Source: Carallia brachiata
Lineage: Eukaryota; Streptophyta; Magnoliopsida; Malpighiales; Rhizophoraceae
Direction: 5' to 3'
Assembly (NCBI GenBank): GCA_021464245.1
Contig: JADCRB010000166.1
Location: forward strand, 479,974 to 543,973
DNA length: 64,000 bases
Numbering within the stretch: position 1 is the stretch's first letter; each line of letters begins with the position of its first letter. The notes beneath the pieces were generated by a model. It saw only the letters and a program-made list of their open reading frames with translations, made no database searches and was not told where the DNA came from. A program made the translations under genes and the position numbers. Shown here one piece after another: positions 49,723 to 62,022 of this stretch.

Positions 49723-50373
49723 GGTTATTTCGAAACCGTTAAAAAGAAATGGATTGGAGAAAATATCAAAAAAAAAGGAAAACGCAAGAATCTTGCAAGT
49801 TAAAAGAGAGAAAGCAAAGACTAGGATATGATTTATGATATTTGTCGAAACAGAACAGAAAAAGAGAATGTAAAATTATGTCAGAAAAACCAAGAAACAC
49901 TTGTATGCGTACGTGACCATATACGTAAAAAGCACAGAGAGAGAGAGAGAGAGTAGCCCGAGGAGGCGAGCTAGAGATGCAGAAGTAAAGGCTGTCTTTG
50001 GAAGCACCCCCTCCTTTTTCCGACATTCCTCTATGTAACGACCAGCAATGTTTTAGAATGAGAGAGTTGAGTTTTATAAACAAGCACGAGACAGTGGACA
50101 GACAAAAGCAGAGGCCACAACGTTGTCAAGAAACGGGCAATCGGCTATTTTACTTTTAGAGTGAACTTACATGTTTCAGGTATAATGTCTCAAATTTTAT
50201 TTTAAAATAAATTATATTTATTATTTTTAAAATAATAATTAATATTTTTAAAATATAAAAATAATAAATATTTTAAAATTTTTAATTTTCGTTTCAAAAA
50301 TAATATATACGGTTTTAATTGGGATAAAAATCGACACACCAAATATCAGTACATATATATTTTCTCTTTACGC
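48635..50373. other. Spacer with possible leader of the minus-strand gene
   Basis: No firm gene. A GA/CT-rich, moderately GC-rich patch at 49930-50110 looks like a 5' leader when read on the minus strand. A (CATA)n tract is at about 49687-49720 and a short (TA)n at about 49471-49485. Confidence 0.4.
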
Positions 50374-50703
50374 TAATAGTGTGTTTAGATAAAGGAGAAA
50401 AGTAGAAAAAAGTAAAAAAATAAGGAAAATAATTATGAAAAAATAAAATTATTTTAATAAATGGATAAAATTGTATAAAAAATAATAAAAAAATAAATAG
50501 TAATTTATAAAAAAAATTGTATAAAAAATAAGTTATTCGGATAAATGAAGAGTTATAAGAAATAAAATGATTAAAAAGAAAAAATGAATACTAATTTACG
50601 AGAAAAATAAATTATATGAATAAAAAAATGGTGAAAAAAAAGAAAGAAAATGATAATTATATATTTCTTTCTCTTTCTTGCTTTGTTTAGCTTCTCCAAA
50701 TAA
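50374..50703. mobile_element. MITE-like element, left of a facing pair (tentative)
   Basis: Starts TAGTGTGTTTAGATAAAGGAG and ends near CTTTGTTTAGCTTCTCCAAATA, imperfectly inverted ends around an A-rich body. Its terminal TAGTGTGTTT is the reverse complement of the outer end of the element at 51369-51652. Confidence 0.4.
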
Positions 50704-51368
50704 GTCATTAAAGAAAAATTAATATACAAAAATATCACTAATTTTAATTAAAATAATAAATTTAATATTAATTTTAAAAGTAACAGTTTGTATATTTATG
50801 AATTTTTTGTAATAACTTTAATACGTAATGATTTTATATGAACAGAATTTATCAGTTTCGATAATAGATTTATAAAAATACGTCTTTTAATATAATAATC
50901 AATAAATTAGTACCGCATTATTGAAACAGATAAATATTATTTAAAAAATTTTAAAATATACTAAATTTGTTGTAAAAATAATTCAAAAAATAATAAATTA
51001 TCACTTTTAAAATTAAAGATAAATTTATTATTTTAAATAAAATTAATGATATTTTTATTTTAAATACCGAAATCTCTGGCCATCGTATGCTAATGCCAGC
51101 TATATATAAAGGGCAGTTCCGTCATTTTGTGCAGTTCCAGATGTGACAGCATAATAATGACATCAAGAATTCACGAAGATTTGCTAGGTCAAAAAATGCT
51201 CGGTCGACTTTGTAACCGAATATTGGTCGCCGTTGGCCAACGACTATCCACCGTCTGAAAATTTTTGTTGATGCGCTAGTCTTCGAGAAAAGGGTTTTCC
51301 GCTGGTTGGTGGGAAAAACACAACAACAAGAAGTGAGAAAATCCCGGACTCCATGGGTTAATGGATTT

Positions 51369-51652
51369 TCCTTACAGCTTGTTTGGCAATGATAGAAAAT
51401 AATAATAATAATAATAATAATTAATGTTAATAAATATTATTATTATTTTATTATTTTTTATAATTTATTTATTTATTTTTATCAATTCAAATAAATAATT
51501 TTTATTTTTTCTCATAAATTATTATTTATTTTCTTTTTAATAACTTTTTAATCATTTTTTGATAACTGTTTATCAATCATAACATCATCATTATTGTATT
51601 ATTTTCTATTTATTTTTTTCTTACAACTTTCTGTCAATCCAAACACACTATT
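51369..51652. mobile_element. MITE-like element, right of a facing pair (tentative)
   Basis: Starts GCTTGTTTGGCAATGATAGAAAATAAT and ends TGTCAATCCAAACACACTA (parts shown), giving short inverted ends around an AT-rich body with a TTATTA/TAATAA palindromic character. Confidence 0.4.
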
Positions 51653-52531
51653 TACAAAAAAGTTTAAGGGCAGAAGATTTCTTGATGTTGACTGTACTAA
51701 AAAAATTTGAAATAATATTATATACGTTTCGGATAACTTAAAATATTTTGAAGCTTTTCCTTATTCTAAAAATTTAAAATTTTTTTAGAGAAATAAAATT
51801 TGAGATAATATTATATACATTTAGGGTAACCTAAAATCTTTTTAAGCTTTTCCTTAATTAAAAAAAAACAAAGAATCTAGATAAAATCTGATCAGATTCT
51901 CTCTCTGTGTATCGAAACGGTTTTCCTTATTCTAATACATATCGTGAAAGGATTAAAATTGATTGACCATAATGTAAGGCTGATTGGCAAGCAAGAAAGG
52001 TACTGCCACCAATATTGTATTAGTGTTGATATCATTTTCAATTGCACAATTTTTTCAAATGAATAGCGAAACTTATCACGACCTACTTCTTTTTTTTTTC
52101 AATTATTTTATGAAAAAAATTAACAAAATAATTTGTAGAGTCCCTCGTCGTCTCAATTTATAACGTTGCTCACACTAAAATTGCGTTTTTTTATACAAGA
52201 TGCTTGAAAAAAAATTAGGAATTAAATAATAAAATAATAATAATAATCTAAAAAAATACCTTAACTAAAATTTAAACTCAAAACTTTAAACTTGACAACT
52301 TAAGACATGTTGGGGACGTACAAAGAGGTGGAGATCTAAAGCCACATGTATTGGGTGAGCAGTGGGGGCTTGGGCATTGATTGGAAGTAGGTGGACACCC
52401 TCGGTGAAATTGAGGCCCATATCAACAAGCTTCACTTCAAAGAAGCCCAATTCAGGGTAATCGTAGACTCGTACTGGGCCAAGTCATTATCGTATTATAT
52501 ACCATAATTGGATTTCGAGGCACAACTCAAC

Positions 52532-52779
52532 GTTTTTTTTTTGGTCCTAAAAATAGGAATGCGAAGGTAGCGTTACGACAATCCTGTCAATAGAGCATTG
52601 AGCCTCCTCTTTAGTAGTGTGAACGTCTGGATGGTTATGACAAAACTTACATTGGAGGAGATATAAGTTTAACTGCATATAAGAATTTTGACTCAAGTGA
52701 TATTGAGTTTGACAGCACTTGAATCTAGAATCTCTCACTTGAAATTCGAGCGCCTTAACCAACTCGATTACACGTAGGG
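52532..52779 (-). mobile_element. tRNA-derived SINE-like element
   Basis: Read on the minus strand it begins with a tRNA-Leu-like head: TCGAGTTGGTTAAGGCGCTC (A-box type) followed about 30 bases later by AGATTCAAGTGC (B-box type). An unrelated body of about 180 bases follows, ending in a poly-A run (T10 on the + strand at 52532). This is the standard SINE layout. A clean target duplication was not found, so the exact ends are provisional. Confidence 0.5.
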
Positions 52780-55700
52780 ATGATACGATTCAACTCTGAT
52801 TGATTGGAAAGGATGACTTACACTTTCCAGGCTTGCCTCCCTCGTGCCAAAAGTAGTTGGGTTTGACATCTTTCTTCCTTTTCCAGTTTAAATTGAGATA
52901 ATTGAGATCCATAACGTTTAGTATACTAGAATAGGTTTCAAAAAATCTTCTTCGGGCTGACGTTCACGTTCACTATATTATATTCCGAGTTAGGAGATCA
53001 TAACTGCTGTAGTCAGTCCGGTTGATAAAATGAGAATTTCATTACTTTTACCCTTAATGGGAGCAAGCCCAATAAAAACATAGTCTCCTCTCGTATTGAA
53101 AACCGACTTACGAGCACAGTGACATCAACATTATATCTACTATAGATACCATTGGAGCTAAATTTTTTAGGTATGTCAAATCCACTCCGACTTATTGTCC
53201 TTACAATCTAGATACTGATTAAGATATAGTGTTAACGTCACTTTTTCTGTTTTGCAAGTGTCCAGTCCACATTTCCGGAACCTCTCTTAGGCCGGACCAA
53301 TTCCTCATCCAAGATTTGACCGATCATTGAAGAAATAAGAACTTCATTACTTGACTGTGGTTTTCGGCTATGTTACATATAAAATGCGGGTGATGCTGCA
53401 TTACAATAATAAACTGACTAGCAATCGTTTTGCAGGCTTGCAGCCCATGAAGAAATCGTGAAAATGTGAAAACACATGTTCTTTTTCTTTTCCTTTTTTT
53501 AATCAAGTAAACACATTTTCAAATATATTAGAACGCTAATTTTCTTTTCTTAACAATGGTGGGTACGAGTGCGAATACAATTAAGGAAGGCTTGTTTTTA
53601 TGCTATAAAGTAATTAGTCAGTTGTTTGCCTTACTAGTTAAGGAAACAATAAAATAATCTACAACCTCCCCCGCACTTGACCTTTATCAGAATAACTACA
53701 ATGACCCATACTTAACTAACTAAAATTTGCACACGCTTCTGCTAATCTCGGGCGTCTTCTTCTAAACCTTACCATAAAAGGAAAAATGTTTATGTTCCCA
53801 GAAAAAATTGTCCGACGAGTATTTGTAATGAAACAATTATTGTAATTTATGAAACTCAATAATAAAATATAAAATAAGAAAAATAGTATTTTTTTCATAT
53901 TTTATTAATATAATTGTATAAAATTACAGATTCATTACATTACATACATCTTTTTGAAATATTTACTTGGGACATGTATGGATCCCGTCATAAAATGACA
54001 AAGCAGTCGTTTGCGTTAGTTTTGTTTTGTGCATTCCCGTAGGCTAACGGAGAAATACAATCTGTGGTACCATAGACTGGAACTTTTCAATGAAGCATTA
54101 TAAAGGTCAAGTTGTAGAACCAAGAACGTGGTCAGCACAATAGACCTGTGAAGTTTGGCAGCATCGATTGGTTATTACTGATTAATTAAAGGCAATTGTT
54201 ATTTTTACTTATTTTTTATTTTGATATAATTCAATTTTATACTACACAAACATATTCTTAATTAATTTTTTAATTTCAAGAGTATATATCATTTAATGTG
54301 TCATAGAAGATCATGAGTTATACTCAAAAGAAAAAAAAAAAAAAAGTTAAATTAGAAACTCGTTATGCAACTGTACCCTGTATACTCTACGTTTATGATT
54401 TCCTTTGTTCCAAAAAAAAGGCATGCTCTGATCGTAGACTGATAATATGAAATGCACGACCTGACGACCTGATGCACAAAGTTAACTAATTAAGTGTTCC
54501 CAATCAGCACTAACTTGCATAATTCCCTTTAAAAAAAAAACCCACGGTGCATAATTGCGACACTTTAATCATGAAAATTGACTAATTAATATCATGGTTT
54601 TGAGTAGAAAGACATTTACTTAAGGGGAGATCTGATAAGTTAATTAATCTCCTTGATTCGATAGAAGGAAATTATAGAAAAGATAGGAATTAGCTCTTCT
54701 TGTGTAGTCAAAAGTCTAATGAGCTTATAAAAAAATGTAGTTTCTCGCCAATTCTACTCAATTAATAACATACTTGAATTAATTAGTAGAAAGTACCCAT
54801 CAAAAATTAAAGAAAAACTTATTGCAATCAATTTGAATATCACGAAAAGGGAATAAAAATGAGAGAGTTTTTCTTGCCGCTTGAGCTTCATATTTTGCTT
54901 TTTCCTTTCAAAATCTTTCTTCCAATCATTTTCCCCAAAATTAGATGACATCGATAAATTGGCTAAAGATATCAGAAGCAGAATTTGGATGCATGTTGGA
55001 GAAAGTGTTGGATGTAAATGACTGGCAAAGCCTCGGAACGAAAATGATTTCTTAGCCACATTTGTCAAATTAAGCAGGATTCGAGATTTTTTTTTTTTTT
55101 TTTTACTTTCGCATTTTGTGGAGATTACGCAATGATATACAGCAGATGCATGATCTTAATTTTATAGTATTTTTCTTTTTAATTTTTGGAAGAATCAAAA
55201 GAATTCGTAAGGTGTACATGACCAATTAATTGAAGATAACAAAGTCCGTTGATACCAATCGAATAATACTGGGAAATTTTGCTATGTATATTTCTTACGA
55301 GTAAGGAAAAAAAAAAGAACATTGTCACAGTTTTCACATGTGGAAATTTGTGTCAAAATCCAGCTGCAAAGTTGCGATTCTCAAGCTCAAACACTCCTTG
55401 ACCAAGTAAAATGCAACTATTATGAGGAAGAAAACATGGATCTTTCTACAATTATCTAAATAGAAAATGCATCAATTTTTTTTTTCTGCAATCATCTGAA
55501 CATCTCAACCGTGTTCTGTAACTGCATTTCTTTAAATGGGTACAGCATACATATTTTATGATAAAAAAAAGAGGTTTCAGTATAACAAGTCAAAACACCA
55601 TAGGACATGTCAATAAGCAAGAATTAAAATTGAGAAAAAGATAACTAAGTGTGCATAAGTAAGAATGTAGAGATCATGAAAAGTGTATTAAATTTAAAAA

Positions 55701-56905
55701 AAAATAAATTATTAAATATTATTAAATTAATTATATACTCTCTAGTCATTTAGTGATCATCTAAAAAATGTGTGAACGTATGATATGATATCCAAATTAA
55801 TGTTCCGTTTCGAAAGTATCAAATTAACCTTACGCGGTCTGTACACGGTTTCGCTAAAAACTAGGATAACCAAAACGCAACAAAAGACCATCTTGATGCA
55901 CCCAACCAAAACAAAACAAGAGGTGTCGTTGTGCGACAACGAAATCGGTAGCGCACGCTCAACTGTGCTCTTTACACATTTTACTTTGAGTTAAAATTCT
56001 ACTAATTGTTCAGATAAAAAAATTTCTACTGTTTGTTATTAAAGTTTCTTATAACTAAAATAAGCGATGCAGAAATTTTACTATAAACACTTTTATAAAC
56101 GCTTTAAAATTTGAGGATGAAGACACTCTTATTATCCAAAACCTTTTTGTCAAAAAAAAATAAAGTAGCAAAATTTCTCAGATTTTTTCTTTTGTGAACG
56201 TTAATGAATAAAATGACGAAATATTGAAATCCTTTTTACAGCGCATGATCTAATTAACTGCTGACACGTCTATTGTCTCAAAATCATTGACACGTCAATA
56301 TCGTTGGCTCAACTAATTCCTTAAACATGTGAAGAAAATGGAAACTCTTTAATGCAAGGAAAAAGGTGACCACCAATGGAGTGCAAGAAAATTGCCCCAC
56401 TATCGGCTGTAAACCAAGATTGTAACAGATAGCTTGATCATTAAACCGAAAAATTTTAAAAACCTTAAGTTTGAATTTATTAAAACGGTTAAATTGATGT
56501 TTAAGATTAAATATATAAAAAAATTTAATCTCTATATATATTTTATAAAAGTACAAGTGCATGAAATGTGATAATTTGTAAGATATAAATATTACTATAT
56601 TATTGTAGATCAAATTTAACATATGTAGTTTTATATATAATTTTACATATGTTAAAATTATTAATATATATAGTACTTATTTTTAGACTATATTTATTTT
56701 TTTAGAGTAGTAGCTAGTAGATCCCTTGCCAACTTTGAGATCATGTGTTCAATCCCCGAATTGACTAAAATAGAAAAGCTGACTCTAGTTCACTAATTCA
56801 ACTTGCTTTGGAGCATACTCGGATTACTTATAGTTAATATTTAATTTTATCAGTCGAATTAATCGGTCTGATCTGTTCCTTAGAATTTCGTTGTAAATGC
56901 ATAAG
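52780..56905. other. Spacer without recognised genes
   Basis: AT-rich with T-runs. A less AT-rich patch at about 52800-53470 has no open coding structure that I recognise and may be old transposon sequence. Short open frames near 54754 and 56284 lack motifs. Confidence 0.45.
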
Positions 56906-57857
56906 GTGGCAAACAAGTCAATATGTTTATTAAAAATTCAGTGGCTCGGTTCCGTAAGAGTTTGCTCGAGTTCGTTCATTTTACTAAACAAGTGATATGC
57001 GAGCTTAAAAGTAAAGTTCGTTTAATAAACGAGTAGTCTGAATAGGTAGGTTCGATTCGGTTTGGTTTAAACTCGTGAACAGCTCGTTTAAAATTTGTTT
57101 AGAACTCAGACAAATTTATCATTAATAACTCGTTTAATATGTATATTTATAAACTTATTTAACGTATTAATGACACTTAATTGTATCATTTAACTTTTAG
57201 TATAAATAGTTATCAATTTAGAGTTATATCTTTTATTTCATATATAGTTATTTGAATAAAACTTATAAGTGATTAGGAATTGTAAGTAAGTCAATTTTTG
57301 CTAAAAGTTTGGTGACTTAATTTAGTAAAAACTTGACTAAAATTTATTGTTTAATTAAATAAGTGATACATCAGTTTAAATTCAAAACTCATTTAATAAA
57401 TAAACTGAGTTTAAGTAAAATAAATTTAGTTAAAGTAAATAAAAAAACAGCTCGTTTAAAAATTTGTTTACATTAATTAAAAAAACTCATTTATTATCTT
57501 ATAAAAATAAATTCATCAAACTCATTTCAAAATATATATTATATATTTATATTTATAATTGAACATCTATTTTTAATTATTTAATTTATATTTAAATAAA
57601 TAGTTTTTATCCTTTTATTTTATGTATAACAATAAAATTTTTTAATTTTAATTATTTTATTAGTATTATAAAATTAAATGATACAGTTCGTTAAAAACTC
57701 AAAAACTTAACTAGAAAATAGCAGATTCAACTCGAAACTCGACTCGTTCGTAAATGATACTGATACCGAGTCTTATTTTTAAATTCGTTTAATAAACGAG
57801 TCGACACTTAAGTCTGGCATAACTCGACTTGTTTGTAGCCCAAAATGCATTTGCCAC
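56906..57857. mobile_element. Candidate non-autonomous hAT-like DNA element
   Basis: 952 bp bounded by inverted GTGGCAAA/TTTGCCAC; both ends continue with related ACAAACAAGTC-type sequence. Subterminal repeats: the 16-mer TCGTTTAATAAACGAG occurs exactly at 57018-57033 and 57785-57800, and ACAGCTCGTTTAAAA...TTTGTTTA occurs near 57079 and 57447. Clustered subterminal motifs are typical of hAT-type elements as transposase binding sites. No coding capacity. An 8-bp target duplication was not seen, so ends and class are inferred. Confidence 0.45.
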
Positions 57858-58298
57858 TCATGTTTGAAAAAAAGCCAAAGAAAAATTAAATAATCATATT
57901 TAAATAATAATAAAATGACATATATTATTAAATAATTAAAATTTTAAAAAATAAATTATTAATTATTGTTAAAAAAATTAGTTATTGATTGAAATTTTAA
58001 AAATATTATTAAATAAATTACATAATTACTTAATAATTACTTAAAATTAAGTTAGGAAAGACAAATATGAAAAAAAAAAGATACTAGAAAAGGAGAAGGA
58101 CGATGGGCCAAAATATAAATGCTTACCACCCAATTGCCGAAAAGATAATACTTCTGTCTTTTCCAAAACAAATAAAAAAGCAAATAAAATTATTATAAAT
58201 CAGAGCAAAAACCTGGCTTAATTGTAACTCCCCGTGTCTTCATTTGACCAGAGTACTAACCAGTTTTTATTAATTTATTTAATTAATTTTCTCATTAT

Positions 58299-58331
<33 letters not shown>

Positions 58332-58343
58332 TATATATATATA
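58299..58343. repeat. (TA)n microsatellite in the CYSTM gene promoter
   Basis: Two TA tracts separated by one AA step, about 165 bases upstream of the CYSTM start, followed by a CT-rich leader at 58374-58412. Confidence 0.85.
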
Positions 58344-58506
58344 GACACATGTATGTAAATATCTGTTCTCAGGCCTCTCTCTCTCTCTATATCTCTCTCT
58401 TTCTTTCCCTGTGATTTTTAGTTAAGGAAAAAAGCAAGGTCAATTAGGAGACAAAGAAGAGTAGGGAGTTCAGATCTCTAATCTTTAGCAAAAACCCACC
58501 CAGAGA

Positions 58507-59811
58507 ATGAGTTATTACAACCAGCAACAGCCTCCTGTTGGTGTTCCTCCTCCCAAGGTAATCCCCCCCCCCCCCCCCCCAACTGCCTTTCTGTTCTTTT
58601 TTACTTGTTTGCTTTATTCTGATTCTGGGTTTCCATCTTTTTTTTTTTTAATAATTTTATTGGGGAATATTTGGGCTTTTGATTTTTTTAAAGGAAATTT
58701 GTTTGGTTTGATTATGGGATCTGCTGGATCTAATGGATGACAAATTGGGTTTGATTTTTTTTTTTTTTTTTTTTTTTGTATTTTCTAATGACTATGACTG
58801 GAAAAATCGATCAGGCTATCCGCCGGAAGGATATCCGAAGGACGCTTATCCACCGCCGGGATATCCCCCACAAGGTTACCCACAGGGTTATCCTCCTCAG
58901 GGATATCCCCCTCCTCCTGGCTATGCTCCTCAGTACGCCCAGCAACCCCCTCAACAACAGAGCAGCAGCGCTGGCTGCTTGGAAGGATGGTAACTGGGCC
59001 CCCACTCTCTCTCTTTCTCTGCCTCTTTCCCCAAGTTTGTGTTTGTGTTTGTGTTTGTTTTTGTTTTAATTTTATGTTTGGATTCGTTGACTTGTTAAAC
59101 TCGAGCAAGAAAATTGAGAAGATCAGATCTGGGATAATCAAATCCTGTGTTTGTGTTTGTTTTGATGGGGTTAAGGGCGAGTCAACTCGGTTGCTAATGC
59201 GAGTTTGGACTCCGTTAAAAACTCGTCGTTATCTCTTAACTTACGGTCGCCTCAAATTTTGGGTTCAGAACTCATGTGATTTGCCTGGCCACAGTGGCCA
59301 AGGTTACGTCTCAAAGAGAAACATCCCATCCCGGTAGTAAAAGGGCAGTTTTGATCACTCGAGTCCTGTACAAATCCAGTTTTACTGCAGTGTTTTTTCG
59401 ATTTGTCCTAAGGTTTTTGGTATTGTGTTCTTGGTGTCACTATCGGAATCTTGCCCCCCTTTTGCTCTGTGTTAGGATTCTATGAATCAAATCAATCAAT
59501 ATACATCTGATTATTGTAATCCAATAAGGATTCTAGCAATCAATCACTATAACAGTAAAATCTCATTAATTTTACGATATAATTTCTTTAGGGGTCTTTG
59601 TATCGTATGATGTCTTTACGACCTTATCACGTATCTCTTTGTATTTTCTTTTCTATTCTCTTTTTTTTCCCCGTTTCTTACATAGTGTTTTCTATACTTT
59701 AACCGTTTTGAGTTAATGTGGGTTTTGTTTTTTTTTTTTTTTGGTCCTTTTTTGTGACGCTGCAGTTTGGCTGCTCTGTGCTGTTGCTGCCTCCTGGATG
59801 CTTGCTTCTGA
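58507..59811 (+). pseudogene. CYSTM/WIH-type XYPPX-repeat protein, one-base frame problem at exon 1 end
   Basis: Exons 58507-58557, 58815-58989 and 59766-59811. Exon 1 encodes MSYYNQQQPPVGVPPPK; exon 2 a GYPPEGYPKDAYPPPGYPP-type repeat; exon 3 LAALCCCCLLDACF and stop, the CYSTM Cys-rich membrane tail. Joined, the family layout (about 90 residues, VGVPPPQGYPPEGYP) is obvious. But with the only usable donor (AAG/GTAATC) exon 1 ends in phase 0 while exon 2 needs one extra base: the family codons Pro-Gln-G appear here as CCCAAG, one base short. Exons 2 and 3 match each other in phase. CYSTM proteins are small plasma-membrane proteins linked to stress responses and, for WIH1/2, to sporogenesis. 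A C-homopolymer of about 17 bases follows a few bases into the intron. Could be an assembly error, in which case this is an ordinary gene. Confidence 0.85.
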
Positions 59812-62022
59812 TGAGAGACCCATCAGCTATGGATCATATCATTTGATTTGCGTGGCCTAATTGAAATTCTAGTAGACCTCTTCAACTATTTTGTTGTAAT
59901 TACGCACCTCTTGTTGCTCTTGCCGCAGTTTCATTTTTCCTTTCAAGGTTTACCTTTGCACAAATAATTGAACTTTCGCGTGGAAATGAACACACTTGGT
60001 GTAGTTCTGTGGTGCTTCTTGGTTTTTTCTATTCTGATTCATCTGCATCGACATTGAAAATTTTAGTTGAGTAAAATGTGTGTGAGACTATGCTTTTATC
60101 TGTGGAGTATACTGCACAGACCTTTTCTTTTCCCTCTTACGCGCGTCATGGGATTAACTTTTTTTTTTTTTTTTTTTGGTTTAAATGGGATTAACCTGTT
60201 AATGGGGTTGGAATAGGGCATCTTTTGAAAGCAAACAGATTTGAGAGGAATATTAGCCTTTTGGGCCAACTGTGGGTTCTTCACAGTGCTTCTGTGATGT
60301 TATGTTTGAGCTTTTTCAAATTAGTGCCGTGGCAGGAGCGAAATTTGTGGAGGCCAACACCTATAAATCTATAATTGAGGTGGTCTTGCAAATTGATATG
60401 ATTGCATGGGATCCTATTATAGTGCTACTATAAAATAAATGGGTCAGAAGACGTATTGATGTGGTGCGAGTGAGTTTCAAACAGATTTTGCGTTTTTTTT
60501 TTAAATTTCTTTTAGAAAACCTTATAATGTTTATATAAATAAAAAAAACGTGTACACAGATAACTAAAACATGCAAATAATCTTTTTTATAGTTGTATGC
60601 AAGTTCTATCATCTCTAGAACATTTATGTTAATTATATGCATATCATAAGATTTTTTTTTTTTATAAAAAACAACACAAATGCACTTAATTCATTGCGAC
60701 TCATGCTATCGCATCAGCTCGTCTCCTTTTTATCCTATCCCGGTCTCTCTACTTTTTGCCATTGCGTGGATTGCATTACACAATTCGATGGTATGAATTT
60801 GTGTCCACGAAAGGCGCCCACTCAGTGATGAAAGCACTTGAGACTCAATAGGATTAGGAGGCTAAAAGGACATTTTTCATTTTTTTTTGGAATGACAGAA
60901 AATTAGTTCATTGCTTGTCATTTAAATTGCATACAGTTGAGAAGAGGTGCCTGTAGCTTACGATTTAACGAATTTTTTTGTTTTATCAAAAAAGAAAGTT
61001 AATGCACTTAAAGAACGTTTTAACAATTTTTTTTTTAATCTAAGACTGCTTAGTATCCAATTCAATGGGTTGATTAATTTAGGCCGACTTAAGTGGGGTT
61101 TCGAATGACGGCAAAAGTCTTCCAACAAGTATTTCATGTGACTGTATTCCCAAAATTTAAAACTGAGATATATAATTAAACGAATTAAGACCCACGTCAT
61201 CTGATCTGGTGCTTGTTGGTTTCTAACAAATTTTATATCTAGAATTGTTCGGCTTCACTAAAACGTGGGCCGGGCCGGGCCGGTTACACGGCATATCATG
61301 GACCACGATTTTTTTCTCCCGAATTTGGTAAATATCCCGCTAGGGAAAATAAAATTAAAAACTAGGATAAAAAATAAAAAAATAAAAAATAAAAACTATT
61401 AAAAATTAAAAAAAAAAGTATTATTAAAAAGTAAAATTAAAAAAATATTAATTATAAATAGAAAAATCATCGATTGCTCCCAAGCTGTCCGCGCCGTATC
61501 CTCTCTCGGTAACCCCGATTTCATTTTGCCCTTTTTTTTTTTTTTTTTTTTAATAGCATTCCGGGAAGATTGTATAAGAACTGCATAATTTTCCTGTGAT
61601 TCATTCTGAGAATGTGAAATTAGATTTTTTTTTTTTCTTTTTTTTTTTTGCATGGTTTTAATCGGATTTCTTGATGGGCTATGAGTTTGGTTTTTATCGA
61701 AAGCATGCAAATGAATTGCTTGATCGATAATTACGATCCAGTCGAAATATTTCATTAATAATTGAAGCAATTTATGCAGATCAGACTATTGGGTAAGTGT
61801 TATCTTGAATGTTTGAGCTCCAAATTTTGATGGGTTGTCATCTTTTTCCCTTTTGTTTTTCATTTTGAGTATCAGCAATGGATATATATTAAATTTAATT
61901 TAACTTTAATTTGGTGTTAATTATCTTGCGGTAATGTGTTAAAGTTTCTTACTTTCAAGTTCTTTTTTTTTTTTCTTTTGGTGGGTGTGCTATGGTAGGG
62001 CACTATCTTTGTGGTACTCTTG
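59812..62022. other. 3' flank of CYSTM gene and leader of TRB gene
   Basis: No independent gene. A GC-richer patch at 61260-61310 and 61480-61520 before long T-runs may be the TRB promoter and first untranslated exon. The rest is AT-rich. Confidence 0.5.
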
